Below are positions 14,842 to 23,301 of a stretch of 64,000 nt of DNA, one piece after another. The stretch is from Acidobacteriota bacterium (GTDB lineage: Bacteria > Acidobacteriota > Polarisedimenticolia > J045). Position 1 is the first letter of the stretch. Each line of letters starts with the position of its first letter. The translations under genes and the position numbers were made by a program. Below the pieces are notes generated by a model that was not told the origin of the DNA, searched no databases, and saw only the letters and a program-made list of their open reading frames with translations. The DNA is taken from positions 62,001-126,000 of the forward strand of contig JAGOJY010000005.1 of the NCBI GenBank assembly GCA_017994815.1, written 5' to 3'.

Positions 14842-16637
14842 GACGCGGCCTCCCGGCGCTGGCCCACCGCGGCGGCGAGGAGCGCGAGCGCGGCCGGGGT
14901 CATCCCGGGGATTCGCGAGGCCTGGCCGAGCGACGAGGGCCGGACCTCCTCGAGCCGGTCGCAGACCTCGTTCGACAGGCCGGGCGTCCCGCGGAAGCGG
15001 AACGCGGGCGGGATGCGCACGGCGTCCAGTTCGCGCAGCCGGGACACTTCGCGCTGCTCGCGCTCGAGGTACCCGCGGTACCGGACGAGGGCGACGAGCG
15101 TCTCGATGTCCGGCTCGTCGAGGCCGGGCAACGGGCCGAGGATCGGCCCCGGCTCCTCGCCGCGGCGGATCCGGTCCGCGCCGCCGCCGGCCTCGAGCCC
15201 GGCGCGTGCGTGCTCGATCGCCGTCCAGCGCTCGCGGCAGCGGGCGGCCTGCGCCGGCGCGACCAAACCGAGCGTCGCTGCCTGCGGCGTCAGCCGGCAA
15301 TCCGCGGTGTCCGAGGACAGCGACAGCCGGGCCTCGGCGCGCGAGGTGAACATCCGGTACGGCTCGAGCACGCCCGAGGTCGTCAGGTCGTCCACCATCA
15401 CGCCGATGTAGCTCCCGAGCCGGTCCGGGACCCAGGTCGGCCGGTCGCGCGCCCGCAGGGCGGCGTTCGCGCCCGCGACGAGACCCAGGGCCGCGGCCTC
15501 CTCGTACCCGGTCGTCCCGCAGATCTGCCCCGCGAGGAAAAGGCCGGGCAGGGCGCGGGTTTCCAGCGTCGGCGCGAGCTGCGTGGGCGGGACGTAGTCG
15601 TACTCCACCGCGTAGCCGTGCCGGGCGATCCGCGCGGTCCCGAGCCCCTCGACCGAGTGGACCAGTTCCTCCTGGACTTCGGGCGGCAGGCTCGTCGAGA
15701 GCCCGTTGACGTAGATCCACGGGTGCTCGAGCCCCAGCGGCTCGAGGTGCAACAGGTGCCGGTCGCGATCGGCGAAGCGCACGACCTTGTCCTCGAACGA
15801 CGGGCAGTACCGCGGACCCTTGGCCCGGATCCGGCCGGCGTAGAGCGGCGAGAGGTGCAGGTTGGCGCGGACCAGTTCGTGGGTGCGCGGGTTGCTGTGC
15901 ACGAGGTGCGTCACGGTCTGGGGCAGCGGCGGGACGAACCTCCCGGCCGGGTGCGTGAACGAGAACGGCCGCGGGACGTCGTCGCCCGGCTGGCGCTCGA
16001 GGCCCGCGAAATCGAGCGAGTCGCGAAGCAGGCGGGGCGGGGTCCCGGTCTTGAAGCGCCCGAGCGCGAGCCCGAGCGCGCCGAGCGAAGCCGACAGCGC
16101 GTTGGCGGGCGCCTCGCCGACGCGGCCGCCCGGGGTCACGTCCTCGCCGCGGAACAGGAGCCCGCGCAGAAACGTCCCCGTCGTGACGACCGCGGCCGCG
16201 GCGGGGAAGACCCGACCGTCCGCCGTCTCCAGACCGGCCAGCCGCCCGCGCTCGACCACGAACCCGGCCGCCTCGCCCTCGACGATCGTGATGCGCGGCT
16301 GCGCGGCGATGAGCCGCGCGATCGTGTCCGGGTAGCGGTCGTGGTCCATCTGCGCCCGCGGGCCGTGCACGGCCGGGCCCCGGCTGCGGTTCAGGACGCG
16401 GAAGTGGATCCCGGCCAGGTCCGCGGCGAGCCCCATCACGCCGCCGAGCGCGTCGATCTCGCGGACGAGGTGCCCCTTGCCGATCCCGCCGATCGCGGGG
16501 TTGCAGGACAGGCGGGCCAGCGCGTCGCGCTTGAGGGTCAAGAGCAGGACGTCGGCGCCGAGCCGGGCCGCGGCGTGCGCCGCCTCGATGCCGGCGTGAC
16601 CACCGCCGACGACGATGATGGGGGAGAGGGTCCGCAT
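14838..16637 (-). CDS. mnmG: tRNA uridine-5-carboxymethylaminomethyl modification enzyme MnmG
   Basis: A 599-residue FAD protein, close to the usual ~620. The dinucleotide-binding motif is IIVVGGGHAGIEAAHAAARLG at the N-terminus. LSCNPAIGGIGKGHLVREIDALGG, RGPAVHGPRAQMD, TGTFLRGL and the C-terminal SLGQASRIPGMTPAAL are all MnmG signatures. It partners MnmE, encoded about 650 bases away across rsmG, in wobble-uridine modification. ATG 16637 fits the family start; longer in-frame starts run through the parS sites and are implausible. Its 5' end faces the parS cluster and parA. Confidence 0.95.
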   Translation of the reverse strand: MRTLSPIIVVGGGHAGIEAAHAAARLGADVLLLTLKRDALARLSCNPAIGGIGKGHLVREIDALGGVMGLAADLAGIHFRVLNRSRGPAVHGPRAQMDHDRYPDTIARLIAAQPRITIVEGEAAGFVVERGRLAGLETADGRVFPAAAAVVTTGTFLRGLLFRGEDVTPGGRVGEAPANALSASLGALGLALGRFKTGTPPRLLRDSLDFAGLERQPGDDVPRPFSFTHPAGRFVPPLPQTVTHLVHSNPRTHELVRANLHLSPLYAGRIRAKGPRYCPSFEDKVVRFADRDRHLLHLEPLGLEHPWIYVNGLSTSLPPEVQEELVHSVEGLGTARIARHGYAVEYDYVPPTQLAPTLETRALPGLFLAGQICGTTGYEEAAALGLVAGANAALRARDRPTWVPDRLGSYIGVMVDDLTTSGVLEPYRMFTSRAEARLSLSSDTADCRLTPQAATLGLVAPAQAARCRERWTAIEHARAGLEAGGGADRIRRGEEPGPILGPLPGLDEPDIETLVALVRYRGYLEREQREVSRLRELDAVRIPPAFRFRGTPGLSNEVCDRLEEVRPSSLGQASRIPGMTPAALALLAAAVGQRREAAS

Positions 16638-16676
16638 GGTGGCGGCCGATAGTCTACCCGCCGGCGCCGCGCCGAA

Positions 16677-16692
16677 TGTTCCACGTGGAACA
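16677..16692. promoter_or_regulatory. parS: parS site 1 (ParB binding)
   Basis: Perfect 16-bp palindrome TGTTCCACGTGGAACA, matching the bacterial parS pattern TGTTNCACGTGNAACA. Flanking AA/TT extends the palindrome to 20 bp. It lies about 40 bases upstream of mnmG and about 1 kb from parB. Confidence 0.93.
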
Positions 16693-16716
16693 TTCCCTCC
16701 CGGCGGGACCGCCCGA

Positions 16717-16732
16717 TGTTCCACGTGGAACA
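16717..16732. promoter_or_regulatory. parS: parS site 2 (ParB binding)
   Basis: Identical 16-mer TGTTCCACGTGGAACA, 40 bases after site 1. The palindrome extends to 18 bp with the flanking A/T. Confidence 0.93.
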
Positions 16733-16753
16733 TTCCGGGCCGGCTCCGGACGA

Positions 16754-16769
16754 TGTTCCACGTGGAACA
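16754..16769. promoter_or_regulatory. parS: parS site 3 (ParB binding)
   Basis: Third identical 16-mer, 37 bases after site 2 and at the edge of the A+T-rich segment. Near-regular 37-40 base spacing places the three sites within about 100 bp. Confidence 0.93.
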
Positions 16770-16901
16770 ATTCAACAAAATGAATAAAGTCAATCATGTC
16801 AACGATTTAATACATTACTTGCCTTTGGCTTACGAATCAGGCAGCCGTCCGGCCGGGCCGCTGTGCTATCCTGCCGCGGCTCGTTCGAGCACGGGGTCGG
16901 G

Positions 16902-17690
16902 ATGCCGCGGACAATTGCCGTCGCCAACCAGAAAGGCGGGGTCGGGAAGACCACCACCGCCGTGAACCTCGGTGCCGGCCTGGCGATCGCCGGCCGGCGC
17001 ACGCTCTTGATCGACCTCGATCCCCAGGCCAACAGCACGCGCGCCCTCGGCATCGAGCGCGACCCGGAGCGCACGAGCATCTACGACGTCCTCATCGAGG
17101 GCCGGCCGTTCGACGACACGCTGCTGCCGACCGACCTCGAGAACCTGCTGCTGTGCCCGAGCGAGAACGAACTCACCGGCGCCGAGGTCGAGCTCGGCGC
17201 GTTGCCGCGCCGCGAGTTCCGCCTGTCGGAGCTGATGTCGTCGCTCAAGGAGCCGTTCGACTTCGTCCTCGTCGACTGCCCGCCGAGCCTCGGCTTCCTG
17301 ACGCTCAACGCGCTCACGGCGGCCGACTCGGTGCTGATCCCGATCCAGTGCGAGTACCTCGCGCTCGAGGGTGTCACGCAGCTGATCGAGACGCTGCGGC
17401 GCGTCAAGCGCGCGCTGAACCCGCGGCTCGCCGTCGAGGGCGTCGTGCTGACGATGTACGACGAAAGGACCAACCTCTCGCGGCAGGTCGCGCAGGAGGT
17501 CTACAACTTCTTCAAGGGTGCGGTGTACTCGACGGTGATCCCGCGCAACATCCGGCTCGGCGAAGCGCCGTCGTTCGGCAAGCCGATCTTCCTGTACGAC
17601 GCGCGCTCGAAGGGCGCGACGGCCTACCTCGACCTGGCGAAGGAGATTCTCAGCCGTGAGGGGCGAACCGAAACGCAGGGTCCTGGGTAA
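16902..17690 (+). CDS. parA: Chromosome-partitioning ATPase ParA (Soj)
   Basis: A 262-residue deviant-Walker ATPase. Walker A is KGGVGKTT (residues 11-18) with the signature Lys, then LLIDLDPQANST, and Walker B VLVDCPPSLGFLT. There is no N-terminal helix-turn-helix, which separates chromosomal Soj-type proteins from plasmid ParA types. The C-terminal PRNIRLGEAPSFGKPI is characteristic of the family. It should form an ATP-dependent gradient on the nucleoid that moves ParB-parS complexes. ATG 16902 gives the standard start PRTIAVANQKGG. The end overlaps parB by 35 nt. Confidence 0.96.
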   Translation: MPRTIAVANQKGGVGKTTTAVNLGAGLAIAGRRTLLIDLDPQANSTRALGIERDPERTSIYDVLIEGRPFDDTLLPTDLENLLLCPSENELTGAEVELGALPRREFRLSELMSSLKEPFDFVLVDCPPSLGFLTLNALTAADSVLIPIQCEYLALEGVTQLIETLRRVKRALNPRLAVEGVVLTMYDERTNLSRQVAQEVYNFFKGAVYSTVIPRNIRLGEAPSFGKPIFLYDARSKGATAYLDLAKEILSREGRTETQGPG

Positions 17691-18564
17691 GGGCCTGAGC
17701 AGCCTGATCCCCGACGCGCCGGCCGACCCGCTGGCGGTGGGGGAGTCCGCGCAGCCCAAGGCCGCCGGGGTGGCCACGCCGCTCGAGGTCGCGGTGGCGC
17801 TCGTGCGGCCGAACCCGCGGCAGCCGCGCCAGACCTTCGACGAGCAGGAGATCGAGGCGCTCGCGCAGTCGGTGCGCAACTCCGGCGTCCTGCAGCCGCT
17901 CCTGGTCCGGCCGGAGCCGGACGGCACGTACACGGTAATCGCGGGCGAGAGGCGCCTGCGCGCGGCGCGGCGCGCCGGGCTGACGACCGTGCCGGTGATG
18001 CTGCGCCACGTCCCCGACGACAAGCTGCTCGAGTTCGCGCTGATCGAGAACCTGCAGCGCGAGGACCTCGACCCGCTCGAGACGGCGCGGGCGTTCCGCG
18101 CGCTGGTCCGCGACGCCGGCCTGACGCAGGCCGAGGTCGCGACGCGCGTCAACAAGCCGCGCAGCACGATCGCCAACTACCTGCGCTTGCTCGAGCTGCC
18201 GGACGAAGTGCAGCGGCTGCTCTCGGCGCGCGAGATCGACATGGGCCACGCCCGCGCGCTGGCGGGGCTGTCCGACATCGACCTGCAGGTGCGCCTGGCG
18301 AGCCAGGCCGCGACGGGGAAGTGGTCGGTGCGCGAGATCGAGGAGCGCATCCGCCGCGCCTCCGGCGGCGCGGCGGCGCAGCCGAGCGCGCCGCGCGACC
18401 CGAACGTCGCGGCGGCCGAGAAGGCGCTCGCGCGCTCGCTCGGCGCGGTGGTCACGATCCACGGCGCGCACGCGGGCCGCGGCCGGATCGAGATCCGCTT
18501 CGGCGGCAAGGAAGATCTCGACCGCCTCTACCGCCTGCTGCTGCGCGCGACCGACCACCGCTAG
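17656..18564 (+). CDS. parB: Chromosome-partitioning protein ParB (Spo0J)
   Basis: A 302-residue protein starting at GTG 17656 inside parA. The N-terminal RVLGKGLSSLIPD matches the ParA-activating segment. The CTP-binding ParB/Srx region contains NPRQPR, GERRLRAARRAGL and ENLQREDL. A helix-turn-helix for parS follows (TQAEVATRVNKPRSTIANYLRLL), then a linker and a C-terminal dimerisation region (RGRIEIRFGGKEDLDRLYRLL). Its target sites are the three parS copies upstream of parA. Confidence 0.96.
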   Translation: MRGEPKRRVLGKGLSSLIPDAPADPLAVGESAQPKAAGVATPLEVAVALVRPNPRQPRQTFDEQEIEALAQSVRNSGVLQPLLVRPEPDGTYTVIAGERRLRAARRAGLTTVPVMLRHVPDDKLLEFALIENLQREDLDPLETARAFRALVRDAGLTQAEVATRVNKPRSTIANYLRLLELPDEVQRLLSAREIDMGHARALAGLSDIDLQVRLASQAATGKWSVREIEERIRRASGGAAAQPSAPRDPNVAAAEKALARSLGAVVTIHGAHAGRGRIEIRFGGKEDLDRLYRLLLRATDHR

Positions 18565-18573
18565 CGCGTCTCG

Positions 18574-19656
18574 TCACTCGTCAAGGCTCAGCGCGAGGGC
18601 CTTGCGAGTCGCGGCGGTGATGCCGGCGCTCGTCGCATCGGCCGGCGCGAGCCAGCGCCATCCGTCGCCACGGGGTGCGCCTCCGGCCAACCGGGCGGCG
18701 ACGACGTGCACCACGATCCGGCGGTACGTGATCGCGTGGCGAACCGTTCCCAGGAGCGAGCCACCGCGCAACGGAAGACCGTGGCGCGCGCCCACCGCGG
18801 TGACGATGGCGTCCGGCGCAGCCGGCGCATCCGCGAGTTCGGCCCACGGCAGTTCCCACAGCCCGGCGTTCGGTGCGCCTTCCGGCGCGCGCGCGAACAG
18901 CACGCGTCCGCGGCGGTCCACGATGCGGACCGCGCCGCGGGCGAGACGGACCGGCTCGCGGCGCGCGGCGGGGCGCGGAAGGGCTTCGGCCTGCCCGCCC
19001 GCGCGCGCCGTGCAGCGCGCCGCGAGCGGGCACTCCTCGCAGCGTGGCGCGCGCGGGGTGCAGACCCGCGCTCCCAGCTCCATCAGCGCCTGGTTGAAGT
19101 CGCCCGGCCGGCGTCGATCGATCAACCGGAGGGCCAGTTCGCGCAGCTCGCGCGGTCGCGGGGCGGCGAGGGCGGCGATCCGCGACAGGACGCGCGCGGC
19201 GTTGCCGTCGATCGCCGGCTCGACTTCGCCGAACGCGATCGAGGCCACCGCCCCCGCGGTGTACGGCCCGAACCCCGGCAGGCGCCGCAGCCCGTCCGCG
19301 GTGCGCGGGAGCGCGCCGCCGTGCCGGCGCACGAGTTCGCGCGCGGCCTCGCGCAGCGCGCGCGCCCGCCGGTAGTAACCGAGCCCGGCCCACAGCGCGA
19401 GCACCCGATCCTCGCTGGCCCGGGCGAGCGCGGACGCGTCCGGGAAAGCCGCCAGGAACCTCTCGTAATAGGGGATCACGGCGTTGACCGTGGTCTGCTG
19501 GAGCATGACCTCCGAGACCCAGATGGCGTACGGGTCGGCCGTGCCGCGCCACGGCAGCTCGCGGCGCTCGCGGTCGTACCAGCGGAGCAGCGCCCGCCGC
19601 AGGGCGACGTGGACCGCCGCGCCGGCGGACACTAGCTTTTGTTCACGGGACAACAT
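18574..19656 (-). CDS. mutY: A/G-specific adenine DNA glycosylase MutY
   Basis: A 360-residue base-excision enzyme that removes A mispaired with 8-oxoguanine. The HhH-GPD domain has LPWRGTADPYAIWVSEVMLQQTTV with the catalytic Glu, LPGFGPYTAGAVAS, and PAIDGNAARV with the catalytic Asp. The [4Fe-4S] ligands C-x6-C-x2-C-x5-C are intact. The C-terminal third is the NUDIX-like domain that reads 8-oxoG (LWELPWAELADAP). ATG 19654-19656 overlaps, on the opposite strand, the ATG of the PilZ gene. GTG 19632 (VSAGAAVHVAL) is a credible alternative giving 352 residues. Confidence 0.93.
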   Translation of the reverse strand: MLSREQKLVSAGAAVHVALRRALLRWYDRERRELPWRGTADPYAIWVSEVMLQQTTVNAVIPYYERFLAAFPDASALARASEDRVLALWAGLGYYRRARALREAARELVRRHGGALPRTADGLRRLPGFGPYTAGAVASIAFGEVEPAIDGNAARVLSRIAALAAPRPRELRELALRLIDRRRPGDFNQALMELGARVCTPRAPRCEECPLAARCTARAGGQAEALPRPAARREPVRLARGAVRIVDRRGRVLFARAPEGAPNAGLWELPWAELADAPAAPDAIVTAVGARHGLPLRGGSLLGTVRHAITYRRIVVHVVAARLAGGAPRGDGWRWLAPADATSAGITAATRKALALSLDE

Positions 19657-20032
19657 GCCGCCCGAAACCACCACCTTCTCCGCGGTCGCCTGCCGGCGAA
19701 AACAGCCGCGCCACCAGCTCCCGAAGGACCTGAACGCCCGCGTGCAGCTGCCGCGGCGCGGCCCCGGCGGGAAAGTCTGCGCGATGACCCTGCGCGATGT
19801 CAGCGCGTCGGGACTGTCGTTCACGCTGGCGCACGCACTCCCGGGCGTGGACATCGGCGACGTGCTCGAGCACGCGAGGATCCTGGTCGGCCGGCGCACG
19901 ATCCACGCCGACCTCCTGGTCATGCACCTGACCCCGGGTCCGACCGCCGGCGCGACGTGCGGGGCGCTGATCTACCCGGCGACCGACCGCGACATCGTCG
20001 CCTGGCAGGAGCTGATCGCCAGCGCGTCCTGA
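19655..20032 (+). CDS. PilZ-domain protein
   Basis: A 125-residue protein with the two PilZ signatures: an RxxxR-like start (RKQPRHQLPKDLNARVQLP) and DVSASGLSF, matching D-x-S-x-x-G. The remainder fits a PilZ beta barrel. Such domains bind cyclic-di-GMP, although the spacing of the RxxxR arginines is not ideal, so binding is uncertain. The start codon sits on CATG shared with the divergent mutY start, leaving no room for promoters between the two ATGs. One of the starts, most likely mutY's, is therefore probably further in. Confidence 0.75.
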   Translation: MPPETTTFSAVACRRKQPRHQLPKDLNARVQLPRRGPGGKVCAMTLRDVSASGLSFTLAHALPGVDIGDVLEHARILVGRRTIHADLLVMHLTPGPTAGATCGALIYPATDRDIVAWQELIASAS

Positions 20033-20788
20033 TCAGGCGGTCAGCATCCCGCCGTCCACCCGGATCACCTGTCCCGTGATGTACGCCGCCGGGCCCGACG
20101 CGAGGAACGCGCAGACCTCGGCCACGTCCTCCGGCGTGCCGAACCGACCGAGCGGGATCAGCTTGATGTAGGCCGCGCGGACGTCCTCCGGCAGCGCGTC
20201 GGTCATCGGCGTCGTGATAAAACCGGGCGCGATCGCGTTGCAGGTCACGTTGCGCGAGCCGACCTCCTTCGCGACCGACTTGGTGAAGGCGATGATCCCG
20301 CCCTTGGCCGCCGCGTAGTTCGCCTGGCCGGCGTTGCCCATCTGGCCGATCACCGAGGCGATGTTGACGATCCGGCCCCAGCGCTCCTTGATCATCAGCC
20401 GCACGCAGGCGCGGGTCATGTTGAACGTGCCCTTGAGGTTGACCGTCAGGACCGAGTCCCAGTCCTGGTCGTTCATGCGCATCAGGAGGGTGTCGCGCGT
20501 GATCCCCGCGTTGTTCACGAGGATGTCCACGCCGCCGAAGTCGGCGGCGACCCGCGCGACGGCGTCCTGCGCCGCGACCGGCTCGCCGACGCTGAACGTG
20601 TACGCCTTCGAGCGCACGCCGAGCTGCGCCAGCTCGGCGCTGACCGCCTCGGCCCGCTCGCCGACGACGTCGCCGACCGCGATCTCGACACCTTCGCGGG
20701 CCAGGCGCAGCGCGATCGCGCGGCCGATCCCCGAACCGGCGCCCGTGACGATGGCGCGTTTCCCCTTCAGGTCGGACGACGTGGACAT
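20033..20788 (-). CDS. fabG: 3-oxoacyl-ACP reductase FabG
   Basis: A 251-residue short-chain dehydrogenase/reductase. It has TGAGSGIG for NADPH (15-22), NNAG (92-95) and the catalytic Ser145, Tyr158 and Lys162 (NIASV, NYAAAK). The sequence around GQMGNAGQANYAAAKGGI and the C-terminal YITGQVIRVDGGM are FabG-like. It reduces beta-ketoacyl-ACP in fatty-acid elongation; an acetoacetyl-CoA reductase is the main alternative. It stands apart from other fab genes and abuts the convergent PilZ gene. Confidence 0.88.
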   Translation of the reverse strand: MSTSSDLKGKRAIVTGAGSGIGRAIALRLAREGVEIAVGDVVGERAEAVSAELAQLGVRSKAYTFSVGEPVAAQDAVARVAADFGGVDILVNNAGITRDTLLMRMNDQDWDSVLTVNLKGTFNMTRACVRLMIKERWGRIVNIASVIGQMGNAGQANYAAAKGGIIAFTKSVAKEVGSRNVTCNAIAPGFITTPMTDALPEDVRAAYIKLIPLGRFGTPEDVAEVCAFLASGPAAYITGQVIRVDGGMLTA

Positions 20789-20866
20789 CGGCGAGCCCTC
20801 TCTCGGCCGGCCCGCAACCGCGGCCGCCGCTGGCCGGGATTCTGCCACACCCCCCGCCCCGGCCCG

Positions 20867-21559
20867 TCAGCGGTGCCCGTCCCTCCGTTCGAAGCGGGCG
20901 GCCACGACGGCCACCGCGATGCGCAGGCTGTCGGTCAGCGGGCGGTAGTGGCTCGTCGGCCGGCCGTCGACGAACCCGAGGCGCACCGGGACCGACACGA
21001 TCCGGAAGCCGAGCCTGCGCGCGCGCACGACCACCGCGCTCTCGGCCTCGAAACCGTCCTCGGGGAACCCGGTCGCGGCGATCAGCGGCCGCGAGTAGAG
21101 CCGGAAGCCGGTCTGGATGTCCCCCAGCGGCTGGCCCGCGAGGATCGAGATCGCGCGCGAGGACCAGCGATTGCTCGTCCGCCGCACCTTGGTCATGCCG
21201 CGGAACTGCTGCTCGCGCGTGCCGAGGACGAGGTCGGCGTCCGCGCGCAGCAGGGCAGGGATCTCCTCCGGCAGGTGCTGGCCGTCGGCGTCCAGCGTGA
21301 CCACGGCATCGAACCCTTCGCCGAACAACAGGTCGAACCCGGTCCGCAGCGCGGCGCCCTTGCCGCGGTTCACCGGGTGCGCGACGACGCGCGCACCGAG
21401 CCGGCGGGCCACCTCGCCGGTAGCGTCCGGCGAGCCGTCGTCCACGACGAGGACGTCGGGGACGACCGGGAGCGTGCCGGCCAGGACGGGGCCGAGCGTC
21501 CGCTCGGCCCTGTAGGCCGGGATCAGCGCCGCGACCCTTCCGGATCTCGTGCCGCTCAC
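20867..21559 (-). CDS. Family 2 glycosyltransferase (dolichol-phosphate-sugar synthase-like)
   Basis: A 230-residue GT-A enzyme. It has the nucleotide-sugar motifs ALIPAYRAERTL, VVDDGSPDATG and the metal-binding DADGQH, then GTREQQFRGMTKVRRTSNR and GDIQTGFRLY, which resemble polyprenyl-phosphate mannose/glucose synthases. There are no obvious membrane segments. It probably transfers a sugar to a lipid carrier for envelope glycans; donor and acceptor cannot be told from sequence. Confidence 0.85.
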   Translation of the reverse strand: MSGTRSGRVAALIPAYRAERTLGPVLAGTLPVVPDVLVVDDGSPDATGEVARRLGARVVAHPVNRGKGAALRTGFDLLFGEGFDAVVTLDADGQHLPEEIPALLRADADLVLGTREQQFRGMTKVRRTSNRWSSRAISILAGQPLGDIQTGFRLYSRPLIAATGFPEDGFEAESAVVVRARRLGFRIVSVPVRLGFVDGRPTSHYRPLTDSLRIAVAVVAARFERRDGHR

Positions 21560-21596
21560 GCCCCCATGATCGCGCGGATCGGCGCGCGCGTCTCGA

Positions 21597-22151
21597 TCAG
21601 AGCGGCAGCCGCTCGCCGTGCTCGAAGGCGCGGTGCCGCCGCGCCAGGGCGAGGCCCTGCTCGAGCAGGCTCTCGAGGTCGCCCTCGAGCCGCGCCGTGA
21701 TCATGTCGGTGCCGTCGAGGACGAAGACGTTCAGCCCGGCCAGCTCGCCGTCGCCGTCCTCGATCGCGCGAACCTCGACCAGCTGCCCCTTCTCGCGCAC
21801 CCGGACGATCACCTCACCGTCCAGCTCGGGCGCCGCCGGCCGCGGCGCGCCCGCGGCCGCGGGCGCGACCTCGCAGACCGCCAACTCGAGCCGCGAGATC
21901 GAGGTCGGGATCGGCTCGCCGGAGGCGGCGCGCGCGATCACGAGCCCGGCCCGCAGCGGCGCGCCGCCGAGCGCGAACTGCACCTTCGGCGTGCACGTCA
22001 GGCCGCGGCTCTCGGCGATGGCCCGCGCCTGGATGGCCAGCGCCGGCGCGAACCAGCCGGTGACCTGGGCCACCGCCAAGGTCGAAACGGTGGCGAACGT
22101 CACGAACACGAGCGCCGCGCCGATCAACGACCCCCGCTCGCGGCGGCTCAC
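21597..22151 (-). CDS. Membrane-anchored protein of unknown function
   Basis: 184 residues with one N-terminal hydrophobic segment (about 8-30: LIGAALVFVTFATVSTLAVA) and a mainly hydrophilic remainder predicted to lie outside the membrane. I do not recognise the domain. It is the last gene of the sigma-factor operon and overlaps the DUF4252 gene by 4 nt (ATGA), so it is probably co-regulated by that sigma factor. Confidence 0.7.
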   Translation of the reverse strand: MSRRERGSLIGAALVFVTFATVSTLAVAQVTGWFAPALAIQARAIAESRGLTCTPKVQFALGGAPLRAGLVIARAASGEPIPTSISRLELAVCEVAPAAAGAPRPAAPELDGEVIVRVREKGQLVEVRAIEDGDGELAGLNVFVLDGTDMITARLEGDLESLLEQGLALARRHRAFEHGERLPL

Positions 22152-22753
22152 TTGCGGGCCCCCGGTGCCGCGGTCGCGTCGTTGTCTTCATCGTCGTCGA
22201 CGTTGATCCCCGGGAGGTCGAAGCGCTTGGAGATCTTGCCCAGGTCCGACATCTTCATCGGTCCCGCGATGTTGACGAAGATCAGCTGGTGCTCGTCCTT
22301 TTCGAACCCGACGACGGTCAGGCCCTCGACCGTGTCCTCGTCGGGCCCGAGCAGGATCAGGACGTTGAGGTTCGTGCCCTCCTCGCGCACGCGGGCGAGC
22401 GGCTCCCAGCCCTGGCGGACCAGGTCCTCGCCCATGTCGCGCGACCTGGCGATCGCGTCCTGCTCGCGCTCGGGGCGGACCTGCAGGACCAGCGCGCGCA
22501 CCCCGCTCAGCCCGGCGATCGACTGGGCCAGTTCGGCCTGCCTCTCGTCCACGGCCTTCGCCGCGGCGCGCAACAGGGCGCCGGAGACGTTGACCTCGAC
22601 CAGCGTGTCCTCCTCGTTCTGGCTGGCGAAGTCGAGGAACGCGCGACCGTCGACGAAGCCGCGGCCGGCGGGTTTGCCGGCGGCGAACGCGGGAACCGAG
22701 AGCGAAACGGCGAGCACGGCGAGCGACAGGGCGGCGAGTTTCCGGCGGGTCAT
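22148..22753 (-). CDS. DUF4252-like exported protein
   Basis: 201 residues with a clean signal peptide ending near PAFAAG. The body (GRAFLDFASQNEEDTLVEVNVSG through IFVNIAGPMKMSDLGKISKRFD) matches what I know of DUF4252, a family of small exported proteins frequently encoded with sigma factors. The tail is acidic (VDDDEDND). ATG overlaps the anti-sigma stop by 4 nt. Its function is not established; a role in envelope sensing or as an output of the sigma factor is inference. Confidence 0.78.
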   Translation of the reverse strand: MTRRKLAALSLAVLAVSLSVPAFAAGKPAGRGFVDGRAFLDFASQNEEDTLVEVNVSGALLRAAAKAVDERQAELAQSIAGLSGVRALVLQVRPEREQDAIARSRDMGEDLVRQGWEPLARVREEGTNLNVLILLGPDEDTVEGLTVVGFEKDEHQLIFVNIAGPMKMSDLGKISKRFDLPGINVDDDEDNDATAAPGARK

Positions 22754-23301
22754 GGGCGGTTCTCCTGTTCGGGGGTGGGTCGGCCGCCGCGGGCGGCCGG
22801 TTCGGCCAGCGCGCGCAGCACGGGGGCGCGCGCGAAGACCGGCGTGACGCTCTGTTCGATCGCACGTTCGGCAGCGGCTTCGCCGCGGGCCAGCGCGTGC
22901 GCGGTCAATCCGAGGGCGAGCCGGACGTCGGCCGCGGCGCGATCGATCTCGGCGGGGCTCGGCCCCGGGGCCGGTCGCAGCGCGACCCAGCCCGCGCCCA
23001 GCGCCGCCAACGCGACGGAGGCGGCCGCCGCAAACCGGCGGGTGCGGGCGGTCGCCGGCCCGCGGCGGGTCCGGTCGCCCGCGGTCCGGGCCAGGACCTC
23101 GCGCAGCGCGTCATCCGGGAAACGCAGGGGCGGCGCGGCTTCCAGCGCGGCGCGCACGCGGAGCAGGTCCTCGCGCTCGGCGCGGCAGGACCCGCACGCC
23201 AGGACGTGCCGGGCCAATTCGGCGGCACGGCTCGGCGCGAGCGGGCCATCGACCAGCGCGGCCATGGTCCGGCGCGCCCGGGCACAGTCGCGCGCGCTCA
23301 C
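22750..23301 (-). CDS. Zinc-finger (zf-HC2-like) anti-sigma factor
   Basis: 183 residues from GTG 23299-23301, which overlaps the sigma-factor stop (GTGA). The N-terminal HVLACGSCRAERED has the His-x3-Cys-x2-Cys pattern of ZAS/zf-HC2 anti-sigma domains. One membrane segment follows (about 100-120: FAAAASVALAALGAGWVAL), then an external region of about 60 residues. It should hold the ECF sigma factor at the inner membrane until a signal is perceived outside. The cognate promoter motif is not evident. Confidence 0.85.
   Translation of the reverse strand: MSARDCARARRTMAALVDGPLAPSRAAELARHVLACGSCRAEREDLLRVRAALEAAPPLRFPDDALREVLARTAGDRTRRGPATARTRRFAAAASVALAALGAGWVALRPAPGPSPAEIDRAAADVRLALGLTAHALARGEAAAERAIEQSVTPVFARAPVLRALAEPAARGGRPTPEQENRP

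Larger units (their letters stand above)
16638..16901. promoter_or_regulatory. mnmG-parA intergenic region, centromere and A+T-rich segment
   Basis: A 264-base divergent gap. The mnmG-proximal part carries the three parS sites. Bases about 16768-16845 (starting ATTCAACAAAATGAATAAAG) are strongly A+T-rich in an otherwise very GC-rich region. They may hold promoters or, by analogy with other gidA-parA loci, a duplex-unwinding segment. I see no DnaA boxes (TTATNCACA), so I do not call an origin. Confidence 0.6.

Noticed and set aside
16768..16901. Possible oriC
   Set aside because: A+T-rich and next to parS, but no DnaA boxes or dnaA gene are visible; kept only as an observation.
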